NCBI GenBank assembly: GCA_004294135.1
Contig: RDZY01000010.1
Location: 1 to 64,000 of the forward strand
Reading direction: 5' to 3'
From: Sphingobacteriia bacterium
GTDB taxonomy: Bacteria; Bacteroidota; Bacteroidia; Chitinophagales; Chitinophagaceae
DNA length: 64,000 bases
Of the stretch, positions 29,296 to 37,801 are shown one piece after another; the first letter of the stretch is position 1, and each line of letters opens with the position of its first letter. Below the pieces are notes generated by a model, which had not been told where the DNA came from, did no database searches, and worked only from the letters and a program-made list of their open reading frames with translations. The position numbers were made by a program, and so were the translations under genes.

Positions 29296-30432
29296 TTATT
29301 TCAACACCTCCGCTAATTTATTCAACAACTGCTCTCCCCTTAAATCACTCGCAATAATTTTCCCCTGCGGATCTATAAGCACATTAAATGGTATCGCACT
29401 GAACTGATACAAAGCTGGCATGGGGCTTTCCCATTGCTTTAAATCACTAACCTGCTTCCAAACCAATCCATCTTTTTTTACTGCATCTAACCATGCTTGC
29501 TTATCATCATCCAACGATACCCCTAATATGGTAAAATTGCGCTGCTTAAATTTTTGATATGCAGCTACTACCGTAGGGTTCTCTTTTCTGCAAGGTCCAC
29601 ACCAGCTGGCCCAGAAATCTACCAACACATATTTCCCCCTTAAACCGCTCAACGCAAATGGCTTTCCTTCCGTATCTGGTAAATTGATTGCAGGAGCTTG
29701 CTGATTTAATAAGGCATATGCAGCTGGCGCGGCTGGCTGTTGTGCCGAAGCTTCTAAAATTGTTTTTATTTTATTCAGTCCACTGTGCTCACTGAATTGT
29801 TTTACCGACTCATTTACCAAGGCTTTTAATGCATCGGGACTCATCGTTCTCGACGCCATTCCCAACGCATAATAACGTGCCGCAGCACTGGGACTGGTTT
29901 TTATAAATTCACCAATCGTCTTGTTCATCTCCGCCAACTTTGTATCGCGGGTACTCTTAGTAATATTCAATATACTATCTGCCCCTACTTGTTTTTGTAA
30001 TGAATCTATTTGGGTAAATACAGCATACAATGCCGAATCTTTTACTCGATAATCTTCAAATAAATCATGAAGTGCTATGGAAGCTGGTGAACCCTTTACT
30101 TTGTATAGGCGGTATTCATTCACGTTCAGCGTTACCCCTATTTCATCCTGATCGTTTACAATTAATACATCTGGTCCGTTCTCCAATACCAATCGATACA
30201 ACCCTTCTTCTTTGGCAATTCCTTGGAGACTAAAACTTCCATCTGCTTTTAAGGTTGCAGAATCAAGTACCACGGGCTGGTCGCCACCAAATGGTAATTC
30301 CTGTAAAAATACTTTTGGCGCAATGGCATTTTTAATGGTACCAGATACCGTAAATGCACCGTATTTTTTTTTCTGATCACAAGCATTCAAGAAAAATCCT
30401 GTTCCCAATAATATCAAATATATTTTTTTCAT
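29296..30432 (-). CDS. TlpA-like thioredoxin-fold lipoprotein with DUF4369 domain
   Basis: 378 residues. MKKIYLILLGTGFFLNAC is a lipoprotein signal; an N-terminal DUF4369-like beta domain (about 25-130) follows, then a helical linker, then an AhpC/TSA-thioredoxin domain from about residue 245 with the redox motif WCGPC (Cys278 and Cys281) and a cis-Pro region AIPFNVLIDPQG. Such proteins reduce or exchange disulfides in the periplasm, for example in cytochrome maturation. It starts 10 bp after gatB and is probably the last gene of an alaS-gatB-tlpA transcript. Confidence 0.9.
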   Translation of the reverse strand: MKKIYLILLGTGFFLNACDQKKKYGAFTVSGTIKNAIAPKVFLQELPFGGDQPVVLDSATLKADGSFSLQGIAKEEGLYRLVLENGPDVLIVNDQDEIGVTLNVNEYRLYKVKGSPASIALHDLFEDYRVKDSALYAVFTQIDSLQKQVGADSILNITKSTRDTKLAEMNKTIGEFIKTSPSAAARYYALGMASRTMSPDALKALVNESVKQFSEHSGLNKIKTILEASAQQPAAPAAYALLNQQAPAINLPDTEGKPFALSGLRGKYVLVDFWASWCGPCRKENPTVVAAYQKFKQRNFTILGVSLDDDKQAWLDAVKKDGLVWKQVSDLKQWESPMPALYQFSAIPFNVLIDPQGKIIASDLRGEQLLNKLAEVLK

Positions 30433-30442
30433 AGCATATCAA

Positions 30443-31879
30443 TTAAGCGTTTAATTTTTGTTCCAATAGTTGGGTTACCATTTTGGGATCTGCTTTGCCC
30501 TTGCTTCTCTTTTTTACTTCTCCTACAAATAATCCAATCAATCCTTTTTTACCCTTTTTATATTCCATCACTTTATCGGGCATAGCAGCAATAGCTTCGG
30601 CTACCCATATTGCCAATTCATCTATATCACTTACTTGCATTAGTCCCAATGCTTCTGCTATTTGTAAGGGTTGTTCATTCTTTTCAATCATGGCAGGTAA
30701 TATTTTTGCCGCTGCTACTGAAAAATTAATTTTCCCTGCTTCTACCAATCCAACCAATTCGGCTAATATTGCTGGTGCCAAACTCAGTTGTGCAAATCCA
30801 ATTTGATGCTCATTTAAATATTGCTTTACAGGCCCTAACATCCAGTTGGCCACCTGCTTACTCAATGGGGTATATTGCAATACTGCTTTAAAATATGCTG
30901 CGGTGGTTAATTCATCACAGAGTTGTTCTGCATCATATTTACTCAATGAATACTGCTCCTGAAATTCATGCTGTAAAGCCCATGGTAATGCAGGCAGCGT
31001 TGCTGCAATTGATTGAATATATTCTTTCGTTACAATAAATGCTGGCAAATCTGGATCTGGAAAATACCGGTAATCATTGGCTTCTTCTTTATCTCGTATT
31101 GCAAATGTGGTATCATTTGACGCATCAAAACTTCTTGTTTGTTGTTTAATAATATTGCCTTTCTCCACTTCTGCTATCATTCTTTCTATCTCAAACTCGA
31201 TGGCTTTTTTTACATTACGGATCGAGTTCAAATTTTTTACTTCTACCTTGGTACCCAATGTAGTTACTCCCTTTAAACGAATAGAAACATTGGCATCACA
31301 TCGGAGACTTCCTTCTTCCATATTCCCATCACAAATATTTAACCATCGCACCAACTTGCGCACTTCTGTTACATATTCCCAAGCTTCTTCAGCAGAAAAT
31401 AAATCGGGCTCAGTAACAATTTCAATTAAAGGAGTACCCGCACGATTCAAGTCAATACAGGTATTGGATGGATCAATATCGTGTATACTTTTTCCTGCAT
31501 CTTCTTCTATATGAATTCGGTTAAGTTGTACTTTTCTTTCTCCTCCTGCTTCTGTGGTGATGCTGATAAAACCTCCTTTACAAATGGGGGTTGTATGTTG
31601 TGATATTTGATAACCTTTGGGAAGGTCGGGATAGAAATAATTTTTTCTGGCAAAATAATTTACTTCCTCAATTTCAGAACCACATGCCAGTCCCATTTTA
31701 ATAGCAAACGCTACCGCTTTTTTATTGGTCTTAGGTAAAGTGCCTGGATGCGCCAGTGAAATGGGACTCACCTGTGTATTTGGTTCACCACCAAAAGCAA
31801 TGCTGTCGCCACTGAACAATTTGGTATTGGTGGCAAGTTGTGCATGCACTTCAAGACCTATTACTGCTTCGTAGTTCAT
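30443..31879 (-). CDS. gatB: Asp-tRNA(Asn)/Glu-tRNA(Gln) amidotransferase subunit B
   Basis: 478 residues, full length. GatB activates the carboxyl of mischarged Glu-tRNA(Gln) or Asp-tRNA(Asn) by phosphorylation and receives ammonia from GatA. N-terminal YEAVIGLEVHAQL, then YFYPDLPKGYQISQ, GSLRCDANVS, EVKNLNS, and the DYRYFPDPDLP motif are all GatB signatures; the C-terminal YqeY-like tail has KKGLIGLFVGEVKKRSKGKADP. gatA and gatC are not in the window, a normal scattering in Bacteroidota. It begins 18 bp after alaS. Confidence 0.97.
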   Translation of the reverse strand: MNYEAVIGLEVHAQLATNTKLFSGDSIAFGGEPNTQVSPISLAHPGTLPKTNKKAVAFAIKMGLACGSEIEEVNYFARKNYFYPDLPKGYQISQHTTPICKGGFISITTEAGGERKVQLNRIHIEEDAGKSIHDIDPSNTCIDLNRAGTPLIEIVTEPDLFSAEEAWEYVTEVRKLVRWLNICDGNMEEGSLRCDANVSIRLKGVTTLGTKVEVKNLNSIRNVKKAIEFEIERMIAEVEKGNIIKQQTRSFDASNDTTFAIRDKEEANDYRYFPDPDLPAFIVTKEYIQSIAATLPALPWALQHEFQEQYSLSKYDAEQLCDELTTAAYFKAVLQYTPLSKQVANWMLGPVKQYLNEHQIGFAQLSLAPAILAELVGLVEAGKINFSVAAAKILPAMIEKNEQPLQIAEALGLMQVSDIDELAIWVAEAIAAMPDKVMEYKKGKKGLIGLFVGEVKKRSKGKADPKMVTQLLEQKLNA

Positions 31880-31897
31880 AGTTAACTGGTTTTATTA

Positions 31898-34543
31898 TTA
31901 GGCCTGCTGCTGAGGTGCTAATAAATTTTTTATGCGGTTGATTACTACTTCTAAATTAGACGCGTCCTGACCCCCCGCAGTTGCCAACGTTGGCTGTCCC
32001 CCTCCTCCGCCTTTTATAAATGGAGCCACTTGCTCTTTTATAAGCTTGGTAGCATCAAGATTTTTTATTTTCACCATGCTCTCACTCAGTAAAATACTTA
32101 CTGCTGCTTTACCTATAATATTAGCACAAAGAACTACCACATAATGTTCACCCAGCAATGTTTTAAGCTCGAATGATAATTTTTTTAATTGATCGGCATT
32201 GGTCACTGCTACCACCTTACCAATAAAATTTGCCGCAGACTGATCTGGCATTGAAAATTGCGTTGCTTCATTCACCAGCGCATCTCTAATCACTAGTAAT
32301 TGTTTTGCTTCCAGACTTTCTATTTTCTTTTCTAGTTCTTGTTTCTCCTGAATTATTTTCTCTACTGCCTTAATGGGATCCTGTGTTTTTAGTTCACCAG
32401 CAATTGCTTTCAATTGGTTGCTCTGTTCACTTAAATAATTAAAGGCATGGCTACCTGTAACTGCTTCAATTCTTCTTACCCCTGCTGCAACTGCAGATTC
32501 TGAAGTAATCTTCACCAGTCCCAACATACCCGTATGCATCACATGGGTTCCTCCGCATAATTCAACAGAATAATTTGGATCGATAGTTACTACCCTCACT
32601 GTATTTCCATATTTTTCTCCGAACAATGCCATTGCTCCTAATTTCAGGGCTTCTTCTTTGGGCATTTCAACAATGCTTACCGGAATATTCTCCCTTATTT
32701 TTTGGTTCACCAGTTGCTCTACTGCTTGCCATTCATCATCGGATAATTTGGCAAAATGAGAGAAGTCAAACCGAAGCCCATCCTCATTTACCAACGAACC
32801 CTTTTGCGCAATATGCACACCCAATATCTCTCTTAATGCAGCGTGCAACAAATGTGTGGCGGTATGATTGTAACAAGTAAAGAGCCGCTTTTCTATCTGA
32901 ATACAAGCAATAAGATTGCCATTAATTTCTTGGGGTAGCTGATTTACAAAATGTACGATCAGGTCATTTTCTTTTTTAGTATCGGTGACTTCAATTTTGG
33001 CATCACCAAATTCCAGCCAGCCGGTATCACCCACTTGACCGCCACTTTCTGCATAGAACGGTGTGCTTGCCAATACAAGCTGGTACTGTGTTTTACCCTT
33101 GGCAGTTACTTTTCTGTACTTGGTTAATTTTGTGGTCAACTGCTGCTGCTGGTAGCCTACAAAGCCATCGCTTTTTTCTTCAGAAACAATGATCCAATCT
33201 TCTGTTTCAAGTGTGGCAGCAGCGCGACTTCTGTTTTTTTGTTGTTGCATTTCGGTTTCAAAACCGGCTTCATCAACAATAAGTTTATGCTCGGTTGCAA
33301 TTAAACGGGTAAGATCTATGGGAAAACCAAAAGTATCAAACAATTCAAACGCAGCTTTACCATCAATTTTTTGTGCACTGTTTTCAATAATATCATCCAT
33401 TCTTTTCAAACCCTTATCCAGTGTTTTCAGAAAAGCGTCTTCTTCTTCTCTCACTACTTTTGAAACAAAATCTAATTGTGCATTTAGTTCGGGGAATACC
33501 GTCTCAAATTGCTTTGCCAACAATGGCATTAGTTGAAACAATAAAGGTTGTTTGTAATCTAAATAAGAATAATAATACCGAACAGCCCTTCTTAAAATTC
33601 TTCTGATAACATATCCAGCACCGGTATTGGCTGGAAGTTGCCCATCAGCAATGGTGAAAGCAATGGCTCGAATATGATCTGCAATTACACGAAAAGCAAT
33701 GGCTTCTTTACTGTCACTTCTATCATAAGCGCGACCCGTTATTTTTTCTATTGCCGCAAAACTGCCAGTAAAAATATCAGTATCATAATTACTTTGTTTG
33801 CCTTGAATTACCCTTACCAAACGTTCAAATCCCATACCCGTATCTACATGCCGCGAAGGCAGTGGAACCAATGAGCCATCTTTCAGTCGATTATACTGAA
33901 TAAATACATTATTCCATATTTCAATTACTTGTGGGTGGTCTTTGTTCACCAATGTATTGCCGGGTACTGCCGCACGCTCTTCATCGCTCCTACAATCTAC
34001 ATGTATCTCCGTGCAGGGCCCGCAGGGCCCTGTATCGCCCATCTCCCAGAAATTATCTTTTTTATTACCGAATACAATATGATCGGGTGCAATTAATTTT
34101 TTCCATTCAGTTAGGGCAATTGTGGAAGCGGGAATGCCCTCTTTTACATCACCTTCAAAAACAGTTACATACAATCTGTCTTTATCTAGTTTATATATTT
34201 CGGTAAGTAGTTCCCAACTCCAAGCAATGGCTTCTGCTTTAAAATAATCGCCAAAACTCCAGTTCCCCAGCATTTCAAACATGGTGTGGTGATAGGTATC
34301 AACGCCCACTTCTTCCAAATCGTTGTGCTTACCACTTACCCGCAAACATTTTTGGGTATCAGCAATACGAGTGCTGGTTGGCTTACTATTTCCTAAAAAA
34401 TAATCTTTAAACTGATTCATACCAGCATTGGTGAAAAGCAGGGTAGGATCATTTTTCACCACAATGGGCGCAGACGGGACTATCAGGTGCTTTTTAGAAG
34501 CAAAAAAATCGAGAAATTGTTGGCGAATTTCGGCACTCGTCAT
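31898..34543 (-). CDS. alaS: Alanyl-tRNA synthetase
   Basis: About 881 residues. Class II core at the N-terminus (TSAEIRQQFLDFF, FTNAGMNQFKDYFLG, HHTMFEMLGNWSFGDYFK), editing domain with HTATHLLHAALREILG and the zinc-binding CGGTH motif, then a coiled coil and a C-terminal C-Ala domain with KGGGGGQPTLATAGG. It charges tRNA-Ala and clears mischarged Ser/Gly. Two ATG codons in tandem (34546, 34543) are equally possible. It is divergent from an M23 peptidase gene and leads alaS-gatB-tlpA. Confidence 0.97.
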   Translation of the reverse strand: MTSAEIRQQFLDFFASKKHLIVPSAPIVVKNDPTLLFTNAGMNQFKDYFLGNSKPTSTRIADTQKCLRVSGKHNDLEEVGVDTYHHTMFEMLGNWSFGDYFKAEAIAWSWELLTEIYKLDKDRLYVTVFEGDVKEGIPASTIALTEWKKLIAPDHIVFGNKKDNFWEMGDTGPCGPCTEIHVDCRSDEERAAVPGNTLVNKDHPQVIEIWNNVFIQYNRLKDGSLVPLPSRHVDTGMGFERLVRVIQGKQSNYDTDIFTGSFAAIEKITGRAYDRSDSKEAIAFRVIADHIRAIAFTIADGQLPANTGAGYVIRRILRRAVRYYYSYLDYKQPLLFQLMPLLAKQFETVFPELNAQLDFVSKVVREEEDAFLKTLDKGLKRMDDIIENSAQKIDGKAAFELFDTFGFPIDLTRLIATEHKLIVDEAGFETEMQQQKNRSRAAATLETEDWIIVSEEKSDGFVGYQQQQLTTKLTKYRKVTAKGKTQYQLVLASTPFYAESGGQVGDTGWLEFGDAKIEVTDTKKENDLIVHFVNQLPQEINGNLIACIQIEKRLFTCYNHTATHLLHAALREILGVHIAQKGSLVNEDGLRFDFSHFAKLSDDEWQAVEQLVNQKIRENIPVSIVEMPKEEALKLGAMALFGEKYGNTVRVVTIDPNYSVELCGGTHVMHTGMLGLVKITSESAVAAGVRRIEAVTGSHAFNYLSEQSNQLKAIAGELKTQDPIKAVEKIIQEKQELEKKIESLEAKQLLVIRDALVNEATQFSMPDQSAANFIGKVVAVTNADQLKKLSFELKTLLGEHYVVVLCANIIGKAAVSILLSESMVKIKNLDATKLIKEQVAPFIKGGGGGQPTLATAGGQDASNLEVVINRIKNLLAPQQQA

Positions 34544-34582
34544 CATGGATCACTTTTTATACCCATATTGGGATGTAGAAAC

Positions 34583-34590
34583 TATATTTG
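34583..34590 (+). promoter_or_regulatory. Perfect -7 box (TATATTTG) upstream of the M23 peptidase gene
   Basis: TATATTTG matches the phylum -7 consensus TAnnTTTG exactly and lies 62 bp before the ATG. No good -33 TTTG was found at the usual distance. Confidence 0.4.
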
Positions 34591-34608
34591 TTGACCTTTA
34601 AAGGATGG

Positions 34609-34616
34609 CGAAGGTA
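34609..34616 (-). promoter_or_regulatory. Candidate -7 box for alaS
   Basis: On the minus strand, TACCTTCG differs from TAnnTTTG by one base and would put a transcript start about 55 bp before the alaS start. The eno gene has the similar TATCTTCG at 60432-60425. Confidence 0.3.
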
Positions 34617-34652
34617 CGAATTTAAGGGGCTTACTGCGCTCAACTATTGGCA

Positions 34653-35624
34653 ATGAAAAAGGTAAAATACTTCTATAATACCCATACACTACAATTTCAA
34701 AAGCTTACTACCCCTTTGCGGGTTCGGCTTTTGCAGGTATTTGGGTATATAGCAGCATCTATAGTTACCGGAATCATCATTTTTGCCATCACTTTTCGGT
34801 ACGTAGATTCGCCCAAAGAAAAATTCATGCGTCAGCAGAATGACGACCTTAAACAGAATTATAAAATCATTCAAGAGCGTGTAAAACAGCTTGAATTACA
34901 GATGAATGAAATTGCAACTAGGGACAATGATGTGTACCGCGCTATTTTTGAGTCGAACCCCATTCCAGATAGTATTCGTGTTAAAGAAATGAAGAAAAAA
35001 CAACAGGTAAACTTTATTCAGGGTATGGGTGAATCGGAGTTGGTTAAAAGCTTGACTGCCCAATTGAACAACTTGAGTTTAAGAATGGGATACCAGCTAA
35101 AATCTTTCGATGCCATTGCCAATATGGTCAAAAATAAAGAACAATTGTTGGCGGCTATTCCTTCTATTCAGCCAATCAGTAACCGCAACCTAAATCGTAT
35201 TGCATCTGGATTTGGGTATCGGATTGATCCGGTGTACAAGGATCGCAGACTGCACGCAGGGCTCGATTTTACTGCGCCAACGGGTACTCCTATATACGCT
35301 ACAGCAGATGGAATTATTAAAGATGCTGGGTTTAATACAGGTGGATATGGCAATAGGGTGGTGATTAACCATGGGTTTGGATATGAAACCATTTATGCGC
35401 ATATGTACCGCATCAAAGCCAGAATTGGTGCCAAAATAAAAAGAGGGGAAGTAATTGGCTATGTAGGAAATACAGGTAAAAGTACGGGGCCACATTGCCA
35501 TTATGAAGTGCATAGAAAAGGTATTCCACTAGATCCTATTTATTATTTTTACAACGACCTAACCCCGGCGCAGTTCGATCGTATATTGAAGTTGGCGGCT
35601 GCCAGCAACCAAAGTTTTGACTAA
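34653..35624 (+). CDS. M23-family (LytM-type) peptidoglycan endopeptidase
   Basis: 323 residues from the first ATG (a TTG two codons upstream is less likely). One N-terminal membrane segment (about 28-48), a coiled-coil region (about 60-150), then a C-terminal LytM domain with all zinc and catalytic residues: H201 and D205 in LHAGLDF, and H281/H283 in PHCHYEVH. It should cut peptide cross-links in the periplasm, tethered to the inner membrane. The alaS-divergent position is shared by many Bacteroidota. Two small membrane genes follow on the same strand. Confidence 0.92.
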   Translation: MKKVKYFYNTHTLQFQKLTTPLRVRLLQVFGYIAASIVTGIIIFAITFRYVDSPKEKFMRQQNDDLKQNYKIIQERVKQLELQMNEIATRDNDVYRAIFESNPIPDSIRVKEMKKKQQVNFIQGMGESELVKSLTAQLNNLSLRMGYQLKSFDAIANMVKNKEQLLAAIPSIQPISNRNLNRIASGFGYRIDPVYKDRRLHAGLDFTAPTGTPIYATADGIIKDAGFNTGGYGNRVVINHGFGYETIYAHMYRIKARIGAKIKRGEVIGYVGNTGKSTGPHCHYEVHRKGIPLDPIYYFYNDLTPAQFDRILKLAAASNQSFD

Positions 35625-35679
35625 TTTGCTGCAAGAACAAAATGTCCAAATCATTGTAATACAAGTATAATTCACCTCA

Positions 35680-35922
35680 TTGGAACCTGGCGTAAGAACC
35701 TATTTATTAAGAATTGTAAATACCCTCTCCGTAGGGTTATTGTGGCTTGCTATTAACTCTACCGCAGGTATCATGTATGATCATGCATTTGTACATGAGC
35801 ATATTAGTCGCGGCAATATTATTTTCTATTGTTGGTTCCTAATTAGTGGAACCACTTTTTTCTGGTGGATCATCCGCTTATGGAGTAAACCCATTGATTT
35901 TGATGAAGAAGAAGCCGCTTGA
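35680..35922 (+). CDS. Small two-helix membrane protein, unknown function
   Basis: 80 residues starting at a TTG (no ATG in a sensible place). Two membrane helices are visible: ILRIVNTLSVGLLWLAIN-type at 8-32 and NIIFYCWFLISGTTFFWWII at about 45-66, separated by TAGIMYDHAFVHEHIS; the tail KPIDFDEEEAA is acidic. Length, composition and topology look like a conserved small protein of this group, but I cannot name a family. It lies 55 bp after the M23 gene and 76 bp before another membrane protein. Confidence 0.55.
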   Translation: MEPGVRTYLLRIVNTLSVGLLWLAINSTAGIMYDHAFVHEHISRGNIIFYCWFLISGTTFFWWIIRLWSKPIDFDEEEAA

Positions 35923-35998
35923 ATAAAACTTATTTTGTGAAGCTGGGTGTAAAATATTCCATTATTTGCTTATTTTCAGCATTCAATCACTTATTAGA

Positions 35999-36391
35999 AT
36001 GTACCTCAAAGCAATATCAAGGAAAATAGTAGTGGCAGGAGTTTTGTTGATTTGGGTGGTGAAATTTTTAATCAGGCCTTTTATACATATTCCATCAGCA
36101 TTTAAGCTTTTTATGGGGATCGCCCCCAATTTAATTGGATCCTTTCTATTGCCTTTTGGTGCCTGCTGGTTTTTTCAACGCATTTTTAAATTACAAACCC
36201 AGCATGAACTGGCCATCACCTGTTATTTTGGGTTGTTGCTGGTGATTGTAAATGAATACCTGCAATTGATTCCGCTTTTTGGTAGAACATTTGACTACCT
36301 CGATATTTTATCTTCTGTAGCTGGCGTATTTCTTGGGCATTTTGTTTTTGCTCGTATGATGAGAAACAGTTTAGAGCGAGTGTTCGAATAA
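35999..36391 (+). CDS. Small membrane protein, VanZ-like
   Basis: 130 residues from the ATG at 35999. About four membrane helices; the segment NEYLQLIPLFGRTFDYLDILSSVAG resembles the E-x-x-Q-x-F...D-x-x-D core of VanZ-like/DUF2809-type proteins. No enzymatic role is established for such proteins in this phylum. It ends 1 bp before the convergent prohibitin-family gene. The TTG at 35966 is a less likely start. Confidence 0.55.
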   Translation: MYLKAISRKIVVAGVLLIWVVKFLIRPFIHIPSAFKLFMGIAPNLIGSFLLPFGACWFFQRIFKLQTQHELAITCYFGLLLVIVNEYLQLIPLFGRTFDYLDILSSVAGVFLGHFVFARMMRNSLERVFE

Positions 36392-36392
36392 A

Positions 36393-37304
36393 TTATTTGT
36401 CTTTGGTATCTAATATCACGGGTGTATTGCCTTTGCCACCCAACACTATTACTTTAGAATTGGGAGAAGTAACCAGTCCCTTCATTACCTGAATTTGTTC
36501 GTATTGCAATTGTTTATCGCCAAGGCCAGCACTGATTATTTTTTGGTAATCGGCTATACCCTGTGCTTCAACACGCTTGCGTTCAGCCTCCTGTTTTTCT
36601 TTTTGTAAAACGAATTCCATTTTTTGTGCGTCTTGTTCTGCTTTTATTTTGTCTTCAATAGATGTTTTTACATTGGCCGGAAGGGTAATATTACGCACCA
36701 ATAATTGCTCTAGAATCAACCCCCTTTTTTTAAAATCTTCATCAATGGATTTGAATATTCTTCCTTGAAATAAATCTCTTTTTAACGAGTATAAGTCAAT
36801 GGCAGTAAAGTACACAGCATTATCTCGAATTTTTGTTCTGGTAAGCGGACGAACAATTTTATCTCTAAAATCAAGTCCCGTTTCCCTAATTAATCGGGGT
36901 GCTTCGCTGGCAGTAACACGGTAAAGTACCGTGAGGTCAATAATAACTTCCAGTCCGTCTGCTGTAAGTACCCGAATGGCGTCGTCTCCCTCTTTGTCGC
37001 CTTCATCGTGAACGCCGCTCATGGTATAGTTTAGGGTTTTTACGTCAATCGTTTTTACATCTACCAATGGATTCACAAAACTCAAACCACTGGTGAGTAC
37101 TTCATTAGAGATTTTTCCAAACATAGATTTCACGCCAATCTGCCCTGCATCTATCTGTTTAATGCAAGAGGTTGAAATGCCGAGTAGTACAATGATCACA
37201 CCTGCAATGCGAGTTATTTTTATGAATTTGGCAAACTCTTCTTTGTCTTTATTAATAAAAGAAGCAACAATAGTAATGAGGATACCGATGATTATTAAGA
37301 ACAT
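36393..37304 (-). CDS. Prohibitin-family SPFH-domain membrane protein
   Basis: 303 residues: two N-terminal hydrophobic segments (1-17 and about 32-48), then the SPFH/band-7 domain (about 50-220: QIDAGQIGVKSMFGKI, LTVLYRVTASEAPRLI, KIVRPLTRTKIRDNA) and an EQDAQKMEFVLQKEKQEAERKRVEAQGIA-type coiled coil, here spanning about 220-265. SPFH proteins form ring-like membrane scaffolds and often modulate FtsH-type proteases. The monocistronic setting gives no further clue. Confidence 0.9.
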   Translation of the reverse strand: MFLIIIGILITIVASFINKDKEEFAKFIKITRIAGVIIVLLGISTSCIKQIDAGQIGVKSMFGKISNEVLTSGLSFVNPLVDVKTIDVKTLNYTMSGVHDEGDKEGDDAIRVLTADGLEVIIDLTVLYRVTASEAPRLIRETGLDFRDKIVRPLTRTKIRDNAVYFTAIDLYSLKRDLFQGRIFKSIDEDFKKRGLILEQLLVRNITLPANVKTSIEDKIKAEQDAQKMEFVLQKEKQEAERKRVEAQGIADYQKIISAGLGDKQLQYEQIQVMKGLVTSPNSKVIVLGGKGNTPVILDTKDK

Positions 37305-37334
37305 GATGGTTGGTTTGTAAATAAGTCGTAAAAA

Positions 37335-37719
37335 CTATTTAATCATTACAAGATAGTATAAAAAACTGATTAGCAATTCTTGTACAGGGCAAACGCATCT
37401 AAATTTAATGAGGATATAAAGAAATCCTTCAGGTGGGTAGGTACTGGGAGTTCTTGGGAGCGACAATATAAAGGCAATGGCGATGGGGTATAGGGTTAAA
37501 TACTTAGAAGGGTTAAAGAAAATGATTGCTGGTAGAGCAGTAACTGCAATCAACCAACTTTGGAATTGGTAGGGGTAAGCTATAAGCCGCCAATGATAAT
37601 GGATGGCTAAAAAGGAGTACCAAAATGGGAATAAAAAGTGTTGCAAAACAAAACTGCATTGGGCAGAAGGTTAATGGTATATTCACGAGTGAAAAAGCAG
37701 CTAATGGAAGTATAACCAA
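37335..37719 (-). other. Intergenic stretch with two overlapping hydrophobic minus-strand frames
   Basis: The 497-bp space between the prohibitin gene and the next lipoprotein gene contains two minus-strand open frames, 37646-37335 (103 codons) and 37719-37513 (68 codons), in different phases and both rich in hydrophobic residues. Together they could be one membrane-protein gene broken by a frameshift, but I recognise no family in either, and neither has a clear start or promoter. The remaining 80 bp before 37802 is A/T-rich with a TATATTTA at 37733-37740 that might be a promoter box for the next gene. Confidence 0.2.
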
Positions 37720-37801
37720 CTAAAATAAAAACTATATTTATAGAAATAATACAACCCAACAACAAAGACCTGTGCAATAATCTCTTTTAGTAAATGAATA
37801 T

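Noticed and set aside
30483..31514. Plus-strand frames inside gatB (30483-30806 and 31077-31514).
   Set aside because: Antisense shadows of a full-length, well-conserved gene.
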